The notes under the pieces: generated by a model
What the model was told of the DNA's origin: nothing
The model's database searches: none
Seen by the model: the letters and a program-made list of their open reading frames with translations, nothing else
Source of the DNA: QWHO01 sp039809865
GTDB taxonomy: Bacteria > Vulcanimicrobiota > Xenobia > Xenobiales > QWHO01
Assembly: GCA_039809865.1 (NCBI GenBank)
Contig: JBDHVW010000003.1
Coordinates: forward strand, 62,001 to 126,000
Direction of reading: 5' to 3'
DNA length: 64,000 bases
Shown: positions 18,000-27,284 of the stretch, piece after piece
Layout: every line of letters starts with the position of its first letter
Position numbering within the stretch: position 1 is the stretch's first letter
Position numbers and translations under genes: made by a program

Positions 18000-20900
18000 A
18001 TGCGCTTACCTCGCCTGTTCCTGGCATTGCTGTGCCTGTTCGCAATCGCGGCGGTCGAAGACGGCTGGAAGGCGTTTCGCGAGAACCGCTTTCCCGAAGC
18101 CGGTCAAGCCTTCGAGGCCGCCGGCCAGACGCGGGGACAGGCGTGGATCGCTCTGCTGGAAGGCGACGACATCCAGGGAGCCAAACTGCTGGCGCGCTTC
18201 TTGCTCGAGCATCCCGACGATCCCACCGGCCCCGCCTCGTGGCTCGAGTTCGTCGATGCGGCCTACGGCACCGGCCAGACCGAGCTGCTGCAAAGCACGG
18301 CGCGCGCGCTGATCGACAACCCCAGGGCCTGGCCCGAGCTGCGCCAGGCGGCCCGTTCGGTGTTGGCCGAGCAGTCGGGCGGTCCGGACCAGCTGGGCTA
18401 CCTCGCGAAGTGGAAGATCCTGGGCCCGTTCGACAACGTCTCGCGCTCGGGCCTGAACAAGCCGTTTCCCCCCGAGCAGGGGCTGGCACCGGGCCGTAGC
18501 TTGCCGGGCAAGAATCAGCGCCTGATTGGCTGGCAGGACCTGCCCGCCACGCGCAACGGGTTCGTGAGCCCCGGCCGCTTTCTGGCCGATTCGAAAGGGG
18601 AGGTCTACTATGCGACCACGGCCGTGAGCGGGGTCACGGGACCCGTCTGGCTGCGGCTCGACCCGAGCGGCGCCTGCCAGGTCTGGCTGAACGGCAAGCG
18701 CATCTTCTACACCGCGGCCTACGGCTCGTCCTCACCCAGCATGGGAGACGTCTACACGCTGCCCGTCGAGCTGCGCGCTGGCTGGAACACGGTGCTGGTC
18801 AAGATGGCCAGCGACGAGGACAGCTACGAGGCCGACTTCCGCATGCGCTTCACCGCGCCCGACAGCGACGTATCGCTGAGCCTGCAGAGCGACCCGGCCC
18901 AGGTGGCCGCGGGCGCCGTCCAGACCGAGCCGGCGCCCGCCACGCCGCCGGTTCCGCAGAGCCTGGCCCGGCTGGAGGGCAGCCAGGAGCCCGACGTACC
19001 GCTGCTGCAGGCGGAGGTCCTGCTGCGGGTGGGCCGCAATGCGGACGCCGCCCGACTGCTGCGCCAGGCGCTGGAGAAAGCGCCCGACTGGGCAGCCGCC
19101 CGCTGGTATCTGTCGCGCGCCCTCGCCAAGGAGGAGCACGAGGATGAGGCCCGGCTGGAGCGCGATTGCGTCCTGAAAGCGGCTCCCCTGATCATGGACG
19201 CCCAGATTCAGGCCCAGCGCGAAGCGATCGAGGCCGGTCAGGGAGAGGCCGCGCAGGCCATCCTGCGCAAGCTCGTCCAGCGGTCGCCGGCCAATGTCGG
19301 AGCGCGAGCCACGCTCTACCTCGCGCTCCTGGACGCCGACCTCAACGAGGACGCCCAGCGCGAGCTCAAGGAGCTGCTCGCGGTGGCCCCCAGCTCGGGG
19401 AACTACGAGCTGACCATCGGCCTGCTGGCGATGGACGAGAACCGCGGCGAGGCCGAGAAGCTGCTGACCGAAGCCCTGCAGCGCTATCCACACGACGAGA
19501 ACCTGCTGCGCCTGCAGGCCAACCTTCTCGAGGCGCGCGGCGACACGGCCGGGGCCATCGCGAGCTACACCGAGATCAATCGCCTGTATCCCGACTCGGA
19601 CTACTCGCAGGAGATCGCCAAGCTCTATCGCGGCTCGAAAGACTGGAAGAACGTGGCCGCGACGCTGGAGCAGGCGCGGCGCTATCGTCCCAACGACGCC
19701 TACCTGGCGGGCGATCTGGCCGACGCCTATCGCGAGCTCGGCCAGGCCGACAAGGCCCGCGAGCTCTACTCGGAGGCGGTGCGGCTCGATCCCGGGCTGG
19801 TGGACATGCGCGAGAAGCTGGCCCTGGTCTCGGGGCAAAAACCGGTGCTGGAGCTCGTGCCCGACACCGAGGTGCAGGCTCTGCTGCGCACCGCGCCGAC
19901 GCAGGAGCAGTATCCCGACGCCCCGGCCGTCTTCTTGCTCGATCAGGGCCGGGTGGTGGTCTACCCCGACATGGCCTCGCTGCGACACTATCACGGGCTG
20001 GTGAAGGTGTTCGACGACGCGGGCGCTCGGCGCTACGCCTCCGTCGGGATGGGGCGTCCCTCGGCCACGGCTCGACCGGTGCTCGAGATTGCCCGCATCT
20101 ATAAGGCGGACGGCAAGGTGCAGGACGTGCGCGACGAGTCGGCGCGGGGGCGGCTCAACTTCCCCTCGCTGGCTCCCGGAGACGTGCTGGAGTATGCCTA
20201 CCGCGTGCAGGACGCTCCCTCGGGCTCGCTGGCCAACCACTTCTGGGAGGACTGGCGGGTCAGCACCGACATTCCCGTGCGCCTCAGCCGCTACGCCCTG
20301 ATCTCACCGGTCGACCTGAGCCGGCTGAAAGTGCAGTCGCACGGCCCGACCATGCCCCAACCGACGACACGCCAGAGCGGTGACTGGCAGATTCGCGAGT
20401 GGGTGCTCAACGAGGTCGCTCCGGCCTCGGAGAACCCGCTTTCGGCCCCGAGCCGCGACGTGAGCAACTGGCTCGAGATGTCCACCATTGCCGACTGGAG
20501 AGAGGTGGCTGACTGGTACACCGACCTCTCGGGTCCCCGCTGCGTGCCCGACGACATCCTGGGCGCCAAAGCCCGCGAGCTCACCCGTGACGCCCGCACC
20601 CCCGAGGAGAAACTGCGGGCCCTGCAGGCTTTCGTGGCGCGCGACATTCGCTACCAGACGACCCCGTTCCGCACCTCGGCCTACGTCCCCACGGACGGCA
20701 AGAAGGTGCTCGACGACCGTTACGGCGACTGCAAGGACAAGTCCGCGCTGCTGTGCGCCATGCTGCGCTCGCTGGGGATAGACGGTAAGATCGTGCTGCT
20801 GGCCACCCGCGACGAAGGCCTGGTGGCCCGCCTGCCCGCGCCCTACTTCAACCACGCGATCACCCTGGTGGAGCTGCCCGGCAAGCGGGTCTGGGTGGAC

Positions 20901-21671
20901 GCCACCGCCGACTCGCAGGAGCTCACGGTGCTGCCGATGGATGACCAGGGCGTGCCGGCGCTGATCGTGGCCGCCGACACGGTGGGACTGAGTCCCGTGC
21001 CGGTGGGAACGGTGGACGAGCATCGCTCGATGCTCAGCCACAAGGCCCGCCTGAGCGCCGACGGCGCTCTGCAGGGCAGCCTGGAGTGCGCCTATACCGG
21101 ACAGTTCGGGGCTGGCCTGCGCTCGAATCTGGCCCAGCTCGACCGGCCCAGCCGGGAGAAGGCGATTCAGGCGGTGGTGCGCAGGTTCGTGAGCGAGCGG
21201 GCGGCCACCAGCCGCACCGAGGTGCTGAACCTGGAGGATCCGGACCGGCCCGTCGTTTTGAAAGCGCAGTACAAAGCCGCCGGCTACGCCAGCTCCGCGG
21301 GCGGATTCTGGCTGGTGCCCGGCCCTTTCATTTGCGACCGCCAGACGTTCGCGGTGCTGGCCCAGCTGTTGTCGCAGCCCGGGCCTCACGAGCTGGAGCT
21401 GACGACGCTGCGCGGGGTGCGCAAGCTGAGCTTCGTCCTCGAGCTACCCAGGGGGATGAAACCCGAGCTCCCCAAAGCCACCGGTCAGAAGCTGCCCCAC
21501 GCGAGCTATAAGTTGGCTTACACCGCCAAAGGTCAGACCGTGGTGGGCGAGGCCGAGTTGCGCCTGGACGTGCTGCGCCTGAGCCCGGCCGAGGGGCGAG
21601 AGCTGGGAACGCTGCTGGAGAACTTCACCCGCGACCTGGCCCAGCCGATTCTGGTGCGCGTCAAGCCTTGA
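18000..21671 (+). CDS. Secreted TPR + DUF3857 + transglutaminase-core protein
   Basis: 1,223 residues. ATG 18000 begins a clear signal peptide (MRLPRLFLALLCLFAIAAVE), so the longer open frame upstream (from 17052), antisense to the ABC-F gene, is ignored. An N-terminal tetratricopeptide-like region (about 20-140) precedes a beta-rich insert (about 140-290). More TPRs span about 320-610 ('AARWYLSRALAKEEHEDEA', 'AYRELGQADKARELYSEAV'). A DUF3857 domain follows at about 640-840, then a transglutaminase-like core with intact triad: Cys911 (YGDCKDKS), His952 (FNHAITLVEL), Asp967 (VWVDATAD). A C-terminal beta domain ends the protein. The same architecture is common in Bacteroidota, Acidobacteriota and myxobacteria; its substrate is unknown. 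Unlike the protein at 6541, this one retains its catalytic residues. It overlaps the convergent gene by 11 nt. Confidence 0.88.
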   Translation: MRLPRLFLALLCLFAIAAVEDGWKAFRENRFPEAGQAFEAAGQTRGQAWIALLEGDDIQGAKLLARFLLEHPDDPTGPASWLEFVDAAYGTGQTELLQSTARALIDNPRAWPELRQAARSVLAEQSGGPDQLGYLAKWKILGPFDNVSRSGLNKPFPPEQGLAPGRSLPGKNQRLIGWQDLPATRNGFVSPGRFLADSKGEVYYATTAVSGVTGPVWLRLDPSGACQVWLNGKRIFYTAAYGSSSPSMGDVYTLPVELRAGWNTVLVKMASDEDSYEADFRMRFTAPDSDVSLSLQSDPAQVAAGAVQTEPAPATPPVPQSLARLEGSQEPDVPLLQAEVLLRVGRNADAARLLRQALEKAPDWAAARWYLSRALAKEEHEDEARLERDCVLKAAPLIMDAQIQAQREAIEAGQGEAAQAILRKLVQRSPANVGARATLYLALLDADLNEDAQRELKELLAVAPSSGNYELTIGLLAMDENRGEAEKLLTEALQRYPHDENLLRLQANLLEARGDTAGAIASYTEINRLYPDSDYSQEIAKLYRGSKDWKNVAATLEQARRYRPNDAYLAGDLADAYRELGQADKARELYSEAVRLDPGLVDMREKLALVSGQKPVLELVPDTEVQALLRTAPTQEQYPDAPAVFLLDQGRVVVYPDMASLRHYHGLVKVFDDAGARRYASVGMGRPSATARPVLEIARIYKADGKVQDVRDESARGRLNFPSLAPGDVLEYAYRVQDAPSGSLANHFWEDWRVSTDIPVRLSRYALISPVDLSRLKVQSHGPTMPQPTTRQSGDWQIREWVLNEVAPASENPLSAPSRDVSNWLEMSTIADWREVADWYTDLSGPRCVPDDILGAKARELTRDARTPEEKLRALQAFVARDIRYQTTPFRTSAYVPTDGKKVLDDRYGDCKDKSALLCAMLRSLGIDGKIVLLATRDEGLVARLPAPYFNHAITLVELPGKRVWVDATADSQELTVLPMDDQGVPALIVAADTVGLSPVPVGTVDEHRSMLSHKARLSADGALQGSLECAYTGQFGAGLRSNLAQLDRPSREKAIQAVVRRFVSERAATSRTEVLNLEDPDRPVVLKAQYKAAGYASSAGGFWLVPGPFICDRQTFAVLAQLLSQPGPHELELTTLRGVRKLSFVLELPRGMKPELPKATGQKLPHASYKLAYTAKGQTVVGEAELRLDVLRLSPAEGRELGTLLENFTRDLAQPILVRVKP

Positions 21672-22614
21672 CGCGGAGCGCGACGCCCCCCACGCGCAGG
21701 TGATCCCCCTCCTGGCGCACGCCCGCAAACTGAGTGGCGACGAGCTTCTGACGCTCGGGCCAGAGCTGTCCGATCTGCTGGAGCGTGCCCACGGGGTCGT
21801 CGGACTTTGCGAACAGCGGGTCCCCCAGCGCTTGCAGGTTAGCCCGGGCCACGTTCACCTGAGGCTCCTCGCTGGTGATCAGGGCCACCGTGTCGGGATA
21901 GCGGGTCGCAAACCTGTCGTCGCGCCAGAGCGTGTTACCCGGGTGGCTCTGAAGGGCGGCCGCCATGACCTTGAGCTCCTCGCGCGGCATCCCCGTGACC
22001 ATGGTGGCGAAGAAGCTGCTGTAGAGCGCCCGCGAGGCCTGATGCTGTCCCAGGGGCGTGCCGTCATCCAGACGCGCGGCCACGTCCAGGCCGAACTTCA
22101 TCACGTCGGCGAACTGCCCGTCACGCTCGCAGACCTGACGGGCCAGATGGCGCCGCACCGCCAGTCCGCCGTCTTGCAAAGCCCCCACATACAGGCCCAG
22201 CGCCAGGCGGGCCTCGTTCTCGTTCGGTTTGCGCAGGGCGCGCGCAGCCCCCTCGACGAGATGGTTGCGCTCCCGGGCGCTGGTGAGGGTAGGGAGAAAC
22301 TCGTCCACGACCTCCAGGATGGCCGGGGCAGCCGGATGCGTAGTCGTGCGCAGAATGGGCAGCACGTAAGCGCTGTGGTCCTGGGTGGCCACCTGGTCTT
22401 TGCCCAGGCCGGTCAGCCAGCCCTCGGAGAGCCAGACCGGTGTCATCTCGCTGGCGGGCTTGCCCACCCAGGCCTCGCGGGCGCGCTGGGCCAGTTCGGC
22501 GCCCAGGTCGCGCTCCATGGCCGTCACCGAGCCCAGCACGACGCTGTCGAGCGGCGGCGCCGCGGCCGCCACCGGGCGCTGCAAGAGGGGCACACCCAGG
22601 CCGAGGATCTGCAT
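21661..22614 (-). CDS. Unknown helical protein with a VGG C-terminal tail
   Basis: 317 residues, no signal peptide or membrane helix. N-terminus MQILGLGVPLLQRPVAAAAP. The body looks all-helical, possibly HEAT-like ('ARERNHLVEGAARALRKP', 'HLARQVCERDGQFADVMKFG'). The last 12 residues, LRVGGVALRVKA, match the C-terminal motif seen in four other proteins here. Function unknown. The ATG is 6 nt after TAGTTT (22621-22626) and has no Shine-Dalgarno, so the mRNA is probably leaderless. Divergent from the gene at 22670. Confidence 0.7.
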   Translation of the reverse strand: MQILGLGVPLLQRPVAAAAPPLDSVVLGSVTAMERDLGAELAQRAREAWVGKPASEMTPVWLSEGWLTGLGKDQVATQDHSAYVLPILRTTTHPAAPAILEVVDEFLPTLTSARERNHLVEGAARALRKPNENEARLALGLYVGALQDGGLAVRRHLARQVCERDGQFADVMKFGLDVAARLDDGTPLGQHQASRALYSSFFATMVTGMPREELKVMAAALQSHPGNTLWRDDRFATRYPDTVALITSEEPQVNVARANLQALGDPLFAKSDDPVGTLQQIGQLWPERQKLVATQFAGVRQEGDHLRVGGVALRVKA

Positions 22615-22620
22615 GGTTGA

Positions 22621-22626
22621 AAACTA
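22621..22626 (-). promoter_or_regulatory. -10-like box TAGTTT, 6 nt before ATG 22614
   Basis: TANNNT at the same distance from the start as in several other genes of this window; predicts a leaderless transcript. Confidence 0.45.
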
Positions 22627-22669
22627 CTCCGACAGGCTGAAAGGGGTCTGAACGCGAATCTTCGGGGTC

Positions 22670-23086
22670 ATGAGCGCAAACGAAGTCCACAAAGTCGGTC
22701 AGGTCACCCCGGGCACGTCCTCGTCAGCGGGAGTCTCCAGCTCGGGGCTGGCGCACAACAGCGCGGCCAATCGGGCCACGGGCGGCTCTTCGCATGCGGC
22801 GGGCGGCTCCTCGCCCGGCCCCGAGGGCGACGACGTCAGCTTCAGTCACGACCACGAGGACGAGCACGCCACGCCTTTCAACCTGCAGGGTTTCCTGGGT
22901 GGGGGCCAGGCCAGCCCCGGCATCGTCCCCCAGAATCAGGAACCCCCCACCGGCGGCCGCGAGCCGGTCAAGGACAACTTCACCACCGAGCCGGTGCAGG
23001 AGCGCCGGAGCCCGGGCATCGTGCCTCGGAACCGCGACCTGCCGACAGGCGGCCGCCAGCCGGTCAAGGACAACTTTACCCAGTAG
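22670..23086 (+). CDS. Small disordered protein with a duplicated C-terminal peptide
   Basis: 138 residues, no signal peptide, rich in Ser, Gly, Asn and Pro. The C-terminal third contains two near-identical units: 'SPGIVPQNQEPPTGGREPVK' + DNFT and 'SPGIVPRNRDLPTGGRQPVK' + DNFT, one after the other. No family is recognised. The repeat could be a linear binding motif or processing site. The disordered Ser-rich N-terminus resembles those of several neighbouring cytosol-start proteins. Confidence 0.6.
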   Translation: MSANEVHKVGQVTPGTSSSAGVSSSGLAHNSAANRATGGSSHAAGGSSPGPEGDDVSFSHDHEDEHATPFNLQGFLGGGQASPGIVPQNQEPPTGGREPVKDNFTTEPVQERRSPGIVPRNRDLPTGGRQPVKDNFTQ

Positions 23087-23121
23087 GAATTTTCATCCGC
23101 CCCGCCTAAATCGGCGCAGCC

Positions 23122-25464
23122 ATGAAACGTCTCCTTCTGCTCCTTGCGGCCCTCTTGATGGTGGGTTGCTCCTCCTCCTCGTCCTCCGGCGGCGGTGCCT
23201 CTGCGTCCGGTAGCGAGAGCGCCTCGCTCGAGTTGCGCCTGCAACTGCCGCAACAGAGCCGGCAGGCACGGGCAGGGGAGCTGGCCTCCCTGATCATCCG
23301 CGTGGTCGATGCCGACCGGCCCGAGCTGGACGTCATCTCCCCGGTGCGGGTCGACCTGACGGGCGTCTCGGGCACCATCGTGCGCCGCATTCCGGACATC
23401 TCGCCGGGACGTCGCCGGGTCACGGCGCAGGCTTTCAACTCCGAAGGCGGCGTCGAGCTGGTCGGCGACTCGGGCGTGGTCGTTTTCGCCCCGACCGAGC
23501 TGGTGCCCATCACCCTCGCTCTCCATCCGCCCGACGCAGCCCACCTGAGCTTCGTCACGCAGCCCTCCAACACGCTGGTGGGCACGGCCATCGCCCCCGA
23601 CGTGAGCGTGGAGCTGGTCGACGCGCTGGGTCAGCGGCTCACCAGCAGCAGCGCCGCCGTGACGCTGAGCCTGAACGGCGCGGCCAACCTGGGCGGCACT
23701 CTGACCGTGACCACGGTCAATGGGCTGGCGACCTTTCCGGGTTTGACCGTGGACACTCCCGGCAGCGGCTACACCTTGCAGGCTTCGGCGCCCGGCGTGA
23801 CCGGCGGGGTCAGCAGCCCGTTCGACGTGGCGGCCAGCGTGACGGCCCCCACGCAACTCGCTTTCGCCGTGCAACCTGTAGCCACGACCCAGAACCTCAC
23901 CCTGCCGGCCGTGCAGGTGACCCTGCTCGATGCCAGCGGCGTGGTGGTGCCCACCGCCAATGATCCGGTCACTCTGGCCCTGGGCTCCAATCCGGGCGGC
24001 TCCACTCTGGGCGGCACCTTGACCGTGAACGCTGTCAACGGGGTGGCCACGTTCTCGGATCTGAGCCTGAGCCAGCCCGGCCTCGGCTACACGCTGATCG
24101 CCTCTTCGCCCGGCTTGACGGACGGCGTGAGCGCGGCGTTCGACATCACCGCTGCCTTCTCGCCCCCCACGCAGCTGGCTTTCTCGATCCAGCCCGCCAC
24201 CAGCCAGGCGCGCGCCCCGCTCGGAACCGTCGAGGTCCAGGTGCAGGACGCCAGCGGCACCACCGTCACCACCGCCAACAACGCCGTGACGCTGGCGATC
24301 GGAGCCAATCCTGGCCCGGCCACGCTCGGCGGCACCTTGACCGTGAACGCAGTCAACGGCGTGGCTACTTTCAGCAATGTCATCTTGAGCAAGTCGGGAA
24401 CCGGCTATACGCTGGACGCCAGCGCCACCGGACTGACCGGAGCGACCAGCGCTCCGTTCGACCAGGGGCTGCCCCACAATGGGCTGAGGCTCATTCCCGG
24501 CCAGCCGTTCGGCCCGTTCAACAACCCGCTGCGCGGCGCCATGACGCCCGATGGGCAGTTCCTCTACGTCACCGAGTTCGTCAATCCGGGGGACATTCTC
24601 GGCTTCAGCGTGGACGGGACCACGGGCGCTCTCACCCAGCTCCTTGCCTCGCCCTTCGTGGGGCCGGGCGTCCTCCCGGGCGGTTTCGCCATCACCCCCG
24701 ACGGTCAGTTTGCCTACGCTTCCAGCAATCAGGGCGACAACATCCGGTTCTACACCATCACCGCCGGCAACCTGGTGCCGGCGGGCAACCAGACGACCGC
24801 GGTGGGCAGCGGCCCGCTGGGCCTGACCGTCACGCCTGCTGGCGGCGTGCTGTTCGCGGCTCTGAACCTGTTCGGCCAGCTCGAGTCGCTGGCCTCTCCC
24901 ATCCCCCCGACGCTGACTCCGGTCAACGCTGCCTCGGTGGCCGGGCCGGCCTTCCCCGCCGACGTCTACCTCAATCCCGCGGGCGATCTTGCCTTCATGA
25001 ACACGGGAGACGTCTACATGGTGACCCCGATGACCCACGTGGTAACCCTGGTGCCCGGCTCTCCCTTCGGGGTGCTGGGCGGTGCCCATGGGGCGGCTCT
25101 CAATCCGGCGGGGACGCGCTTTTACAGCGGCAACGACAGCCCCTCGACCCTGTTCTGGATCAAGGACATCAACCCCACAACCGGCGTGATGACCGACATC
25201 CCGGGTTCGCCCTTCACTTTGAGCAGCGTCGCTCACCAGGTGGCGTTCAGTCCCGACGGCCTGAACGCTTACACCTTCGACGACAACGGCGATGTGCACA
25301 TCTGGGACGTGGACGCCACCGACGGGCACCTGACCGAGATCGACGATAGTCCGGTGTCGCCGGGCGTAGGCACCTTCCCGAGCGCGATCGTCACCGACCC
25401 GCAGGGGCGCTTCCTCTACGAGTCCGTGAGCAACTTCATCGCGGCCTTTCAGTTCGTGCCCTAG
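23122..25464 (+). CDS. Lipoprotein with Ig-like repeats and a lactonase-type beta-propeller
   Basis: 780 residues. Lipoprotein signal MKRLLLLLAALLMVGC with lipobox LMVGC (Cys16). Residues about 150-450 hold three to four Ig-like repeats of the form 'TQLAF..QP......V.V.L.DA.G......A..VTL.LG.N.G...LGGTLTVNAVNGVATFS.L.L...G.GYTL.AS..GLT', found in many secreted proteins. From about residue 455, 'FNNPLRGAMTPDGQFLYVTE', 'GGFAITPDGQFAYASSN' and similar segments form a seven-bladed propeller of the 6-phosphogluconolactonase/YVTN type. Attached to a membrane and extracellular by inference; enzymatic activity is unlikely to be deducible from sequence. The stop overlaps the convergent MarR-GNAT gene by 4 nt. 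Confidence 0.85.
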   Translation: MKRLLLLLAALLMVGCSSSSSSGGGASASGSESASLELRLQLPQQSRQARAGELASLIIRVVDADRPELDVISPVRVDLTGVSGTIVRRIPDISPGRRRVTAQAFNSEGGVELVGDSGVVVFAPTELVPITLALHPPDAAHLSFVTQPSNTLVGTAIAPDVSVELVDALGQRLTSSSAAVTLSLNGAANLGGTLTVTTVNGLATFPGLTVDTPGSGYTLQASAPGVTGGVSSPFDVAASVTAPTQLAFAVQPVATTQNLTLPAVQVTLLDASGVVVPTANDPVTLALGSNPGGSTLGGTLTVNAVNGVATFSDLSLSQPGLGYTLIASSPGLTDGVSAAFDITAAFSPPTQLAFSIQPATSQARAPLGTVEVQVQDASGTTVTTANNAVTLAIGANPGPATLGGTLTVNAVNGVATFSNVILSKSGTGYTLDASATGLTGATSAPFDQGLPHNGLRLIPGQPFGPFNNPLRGAMTPDGQFLYVTEFVNPGDILGFSVDGTTGALTQLLASPFVGPGVLPGGFAITPDGQFAYASSNQGDNIRFYTITAGNLVPAGNQTTAVGSGPLGLTVTPAGGVLFAALNLFGQLESLASPIPPTLTPVNAASVAGPAFPADVYLNPAGDLAFMNTGDVYMVTPMTHVVTLVPGSPFGVLGGAHGAALNPAGTRFYSGNDSPSTLFWIKDINPTTGVMTDIPGSPFTLSSVAHQVAFSPDGLNAYTFDDNGDVHIWDVDATDGHLTEIDDSPVSPGVGTFPSAIVTDPQGRFLYESVSNFIAAFQFVP

Positions 25465-26369
25465 AGGTCGAGCTCCCAGGTCTCGCCGACCACCTCGTCG
25501 GGGCCGAAGAGGCGGTGGGAGCGGGTCTCGGTCAGCTCGAATCCGAACCGGGCGTAAATGCCGCGGGCGGACTTCAGGCATTCCTGGGTCCAGAGCGTCA
25601 TGCGCCGGTAGCCGGCAGCTCGGGCAAAGCGGAGGCATTCCTCCACCAGCCGGTAGCCCAGACGGTGGCCGCGGGCGCTCGGCTCGAGAAACAGGAGGCG
25701 AAGCTTGCACACCCGGTCGTCCTGGCGCACCAGCATCACGGAGCCCACGCGCTCGCCGTCCAGCTCGGCGAGCCAGCAGTGCTCGCGGCGCGGGTCGTGT
25801 TGGGTCAAGAAGTCGGCCACCACTCTCTGGACCAGCGCCTCGAACGGCTCGTGCCAGCCGTATTCGCGGCCGTACAGCACCGCGTGACGCCAGGCCACCC
25901 AGCTCAGGTCGCCCGGGCGATGGGACCGGATCACGACGTGCGGGGCGGGTTCTTCCAACGCGCGGTGGACCGCGCGGACGCCTTCCAGGAAGCGTTCCTG
26001 GCGATCCGCCGGCAGGCGCTCGAGCAGCGCCCGGATGTCCTCGCGCGAGCGCCGATCGAGGTCGTCGGCGCGCTCCCGGCCGCGGCTGGTGAGGCGCAAG
26101 AGGCGCTGGCGCCGGTCCGATTCCAGCGGCTCGTCCCGCACCAGGTCCTCCTGCTTGAACTTGCGCACGATGCGCGACAGATAGCTCGGGTCCAGGCTCA
26201 GGTCGTGGGCCAGGGCCGCGGCGGTGCGCCCGTCGCTCTGGTTGAGCTCGTAGAGCACCCGGGCCTCGGTGAGCGAGAAATCCGACTGCAGCAGGCGTTC
26301 CTGCAGCAGGCCGAGCTGGCGGGTGTAGAAGCGGTTGAACGAGCGGACCGTGTCGATCGGTTCAGACAT
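25461..26369 (-). CDS. MarR-family regulator fused to a GNAT acetyltransferase
   Basis: 302 residues from ATG 26369 (MSEPIDTVRSFNRFYTRQLG); ATG 26384 or TTG 26387 would add five or six residues. N-terminal winged helix, residues about 1-140: 'FSLTEARVLYELNQSDGRTA', 'SLDPSYLSRIVRKFKQEDLV' (recognition helix) and 'SDRRQRLLRLTSRGRE' (wing). C-terminal GNAT domain, about 155-300: 'ELDGERVGSVMLVRQDD', 'LRLLFLEPSARGHRLGYRLV' (acetyl-CoA loop), 'MTLWTQECLKSARGIYARFGF'. This is the well-known bifunctional MarR/GNAT architecture. A 19-bp MarR-like palindrome lies immediately upstream (26389-26407), implying autoregulation and perhaps control of the divergent FAM151-like gene. Confidence 0.92.
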   Translation of the reverse strand: MSEPIDTVRSFNRFYTRQLGLLQERLLQSDFSLTEARVLYELNQSDGRTAAALAHDLSLDPSYLSRIVRKFKQEDLVRDEPLESDRRQRLLRLTSRGRERADDLDRRSREDIRALLERLPADRQERFLEGVRAVHRALEEPAPHVVIRSHRPGDLSWVAWRHAVLYGREYGWHEPFEALVQRVVADFLTQHDPRREHCWLAELDGERVGSVMLVRQDDRVCKLRLLFLEPSARGHRLGYRLVEECLRFARAAGYRRMTLWTQECLKSARGIYARFGFELTETRSHRLFGPDEVVGETWELDL

Positions 26370-26388
26370 GATGACATTGTCCATCAAC

Positions 26389-26407
26389 TAGTGGACTTCG
26401 TCAACTA
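26389..26407. promoter_or_regulatory. MarR-type operator palindrome
   Basis: TAGTGGACTTCGTCAACTA: two 8-bp half-sites with one mismatched pair around a 3-bp centre. It lies 20-38 nt upstream of ATG 26369 in the divergent region, as expected for an autoregulatory MarR site. Confidence 0.65.
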
Positions 26408-26417
26408 TTCTCAAAAA

Positions 26418-26437
26418 GTTCACACGAGTTCACACGG
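26418..26437. repeat. 10-bp direct repeat GTTCACACG(A/G)
   Basis: Two adjoining copies, GTTCACACGA and GTTCACACGG, one helical turn apart, between the MarR operator and the start of the FAM151-like gene at 26478. Candidate second regulator site for that gene. Confidence 0.4.
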
Positions 26438-26477
26438 TGTTCATCGTTCTGGGCGGGTGGCAGCGGTTGCAACGGAC

Positions 26478-27284
26478 ATGAAGATCAACGCCTTTCACCC
26501 GATCCAGAAAGCCCACTCGCTCTGGCAGCCCCGCCCGCACGACCCCTCCCCCGTCGACGACGAGCCCCGCGACCAGGTCATCCTGTCGCCAGGGGCGCTG
26601 CGCGAGCCGCCGCCGGCCCACGTGGACGCCCGGCATCCCTGGGACAACACGCGCTACTCTCTCGATGGCGCGACCAACGCGCATCGCAGCAACACCGTCG
26701 AGGAGAGCGACGAGGCGCTCGGGCACGACACCGACTGGCTCGAGGGCGACATCCGGGGGGAGATCGACCATCCCGAGCGTCTCGAGGCCCGCCATGACCA
26801 GGGACGGGAGGACGGCGACAACCTGACCTTCGACCAGTGGCTCGACCGCGGCCTGGCCAGCGGGCGCGGGCTCAAGCTGGACATCAAGGAGCCCGAGCGC
26901 ACCCCGCAGATCCTCGACGAGCTCGAGGCGCGCGGAGTGCCGGACGAGCGGCTGATGTTCAACCTGGGGGCCGACGACATCGCGCGCTACGGTCCGGAGA
27001 TCCGCGAGCGTTTTCCGGACGCCATCCTGGCCATCAATCCGGGCCGTCAGGGCCTCACCCCCGAGGGCCTGGCGCAGATGGCGCGCCTGGCGGACGAGCT
27101 GGGTGGGCAGTCCACCTTCGTGATCCGCGAGGACCTGCTGTCGGATCAGGCCGTGGCCGCCCTGCAGGGGCACGGCAGCATCTCGATCTGGAACGACCCG
27201 AGCCGCCCCGCGCAGGGATCTATCGACGAGCGCACCGCGTCGTTGCGGGAACGCGGGGTGGACGGGGTGATCGACCTGCGCTGA
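26478..27284 (+). CDS. FAM151/menorin-like (DUF2181) TIM-barrel protein
   Basis: 268 residues, ATG 26478; the frame is open far upstream only as the antisense of the MarR-GNAT gene. After a 60-residue polar leader (MKINAFHPIQKAHSLWQP...), the core matches the FAM151/menorin pattern: 'HRSNTVEESDEAL', 'DTDWLEGDIRGEIDHPERLE', 'ARHD', 'NLTFDQWLDRGLASGRGLKL' then 'DIKEPERTPQIL', 'RLMFNLGADDI' and 'ISIWND'. The family is related to glycerophosphodiester phosphodiesterases; biochemical function is poorly known. No signal peptide. No VGG tail (it ends VDGVIDLR). Product substrate cannot be inferred. Confidence 0.65.
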   Translation: MKINAFHPIQKAHSLWQPRPHDPSPVDDEPRDQVILSPGALREPPPAHVDARHPWDNTRYSLDGATNAHRSNTVEESDEALGHDTDWLEGDIRGEIDHPERLEARHDQGREDGDNLTFDQWLDRGLASGRGLKLDIKEPERTPQILDELEARGVPDERLMFNLGADDIARYGPEIRERFPDAILAINPGRQGLTPEGLAQMARLADELGGQSTFVIREDLLSDQAVAALQGHGSISIWNDPSRPAQGSIDERTASLRERGVDGVIDLR

